Source: an uncultured bacterium (GTDB lineage Bacteria > Bacteroidota > Bacteroidia > Bacteroidales > Bacteroidaceae). Taken from it: a DNA stretch of 14,272 nt. Location: NCBI GenBank assembly GCA_905216025.1, contig CAJMSE010000032.1:1-14272 (forward strand), given 5' to 3'. The stretch's first letter is position 1; each line of letters starts with the position of its first letter. Under the pieces are notes generated by a model that ran no database searches, had not been told where the DNA came from, and saw nothing but the letters and a program-made list of their open reading frames with translations. Of this stretch, positions 13,994 through 14,272 are shown piece by piece. Both the position numbers and the translations under genes were made by a program.

Positions 13994-14094
13994 GGCCCCT
14001 CCCAGCCTCCCCCCCCAAAGGGAGGAGAAGGAAACGGGAAAAAGGAGCCCCTCCCGGCCTCCTCAAAGGGGAGGAGAAAGGAAACAGGAAAGGC
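13994..14094 (+). repeat. Two tandem copies of the GC-rich hairpin repeat after the sigma gene
   Basis: Unit 1 (13995-14046) and unit 2 (14047-14094) share GCCCCTCCCrGCCTCC, an AAAGGGGAGGAG-like arm and a purine tail GAAAGGAAACrGGAAA, with a period of about 52 bp. Unit 1 has an expanded C run (14008-14016), which suggests slippage. It starts immediately after the sigma factor stop codon. Related single copies lie at 1525-1556 and, inverted, at 2911-2939. Confidence 0.75.
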
Positions 14095-14104
14095 AATAAA
14101 TATG

Positions 14105-14145
14105 ATAAATGCGGCAGTGCTTCAGTACTGCCGCATTTATTTTAT
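14105..14145 (+). terminator. Intrinsic terminator of the sigma factor gene
   Basis: ATAAATGCGGCAGT (14105-14118) pairs over 14 bp with ACTGCCGCATTTAT (14127-14140) around an 8-nt loop, followed by TTTAT. The stem is long and GC-rich in its upper half. It ends transcription about 110 bp after the sigma stop codon, and so separates the sigma gene from whatever lies beyond the window. Confidence 0.8.
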
Positions 14146-14272
14146 CTCCTTTGTTTCCTTGCACATTTCGCCTCGGTGGATTTACATTTCTGCGCCCTGC
14201 TTTCTATGTTACAAACCAAGCGGAATCGTCCTATTAACAATTCTTTAACATACCTCTATGCACTCATATATG
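14146..14272. other. Right-end intergenic DNA, no feature recognised
   Basis: A/T-rich sequence after the terminator. No open frame of useful size, no TAnnTTTG core and no repeat from the families above was seen. It is probably the upstream region of a gene outside the window. Confidence 0.4.

Overview
The window looks like a chromosomal segment from a Bacteroidales bacterium, with Prevotellaceae the most likely family (inference). Three things point there: promoter cores of the Bacteroidetes type (TAnnTTTG) at 281-288, 521-528, 13367-13374 and, on the minus strand, 9201-9208; A/T-rich leaders without Shine-Dalgarno sequences before nearly every gene; and a set of signal-peptide-bearing glycosidases (GH2, DUF2264, GH28) next to an ECF sigma factor. 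The coding DNA is GC-rich and the intergenic DNA is AT-rich.

Left part (1-558): no gene can be supported. It holds a strikingly folded stretch (36-205: two long hairpins enclosed by an outer stem), a good plus-strand promoter at 255-288 with no reading frame behind it, and the promoter of the following operon.

Centre (559-7741, plus strand): a six-gene glycine cleavage operon in the order lplA, gcvT, gcvH, gcvPA, gcvPB, lpdA. It encodes the whole complex (T, H, a two-subunit P protein, L) together with the ligase expected to load lipoate onto the H protein. It ends in a 27-bp perfect hairpin followed by seven T. The pathway is ordinary, but the DNA between and inside these genes is not. At least four short repeats are lodged in the operon. 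One forms the last codons of lplA. Another, a 131-bp inverted-repeat element, sits inside gcvT without breaking the frame and adds about 35 residues.

Right-centre (7749-13013, minus strand): GH2 beta-galactosidase-like enzyme, then a DUF2264 (GH154-like) protein, then a GH28 polygalacturonase-like enzyme, all with Sec signal peptides. They look like an accessory pectin or plant-glycan degradation cluster. No SusC/SusD pair is present in the window. GH28 appears to have its own promoter.

Right end (13014-14272): a 461-bp divergent intergenic region with several small dyads, an ECF sigma factor on the plus strand with a well-formed promoter, two tandem copies of the GC-rich repeat directly after its stop codon, and a strong terminator. 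No anti-sigma gene follows the sigma factor.

The most unusual theme is the repeats. Three kinds recur at gene junctions: 7-bp-period A/T-rich arrays (GAATTAC/GAAGAAT type), 8-9-bp-period arrays (CGCAAAGG/ACGCAGAG type), and a GC-rich hairpin repeat (CCCCTCCCrGCCTCCCC...GGGGAGG). Several form inverted pairs, and two of them have entered coding sequence.
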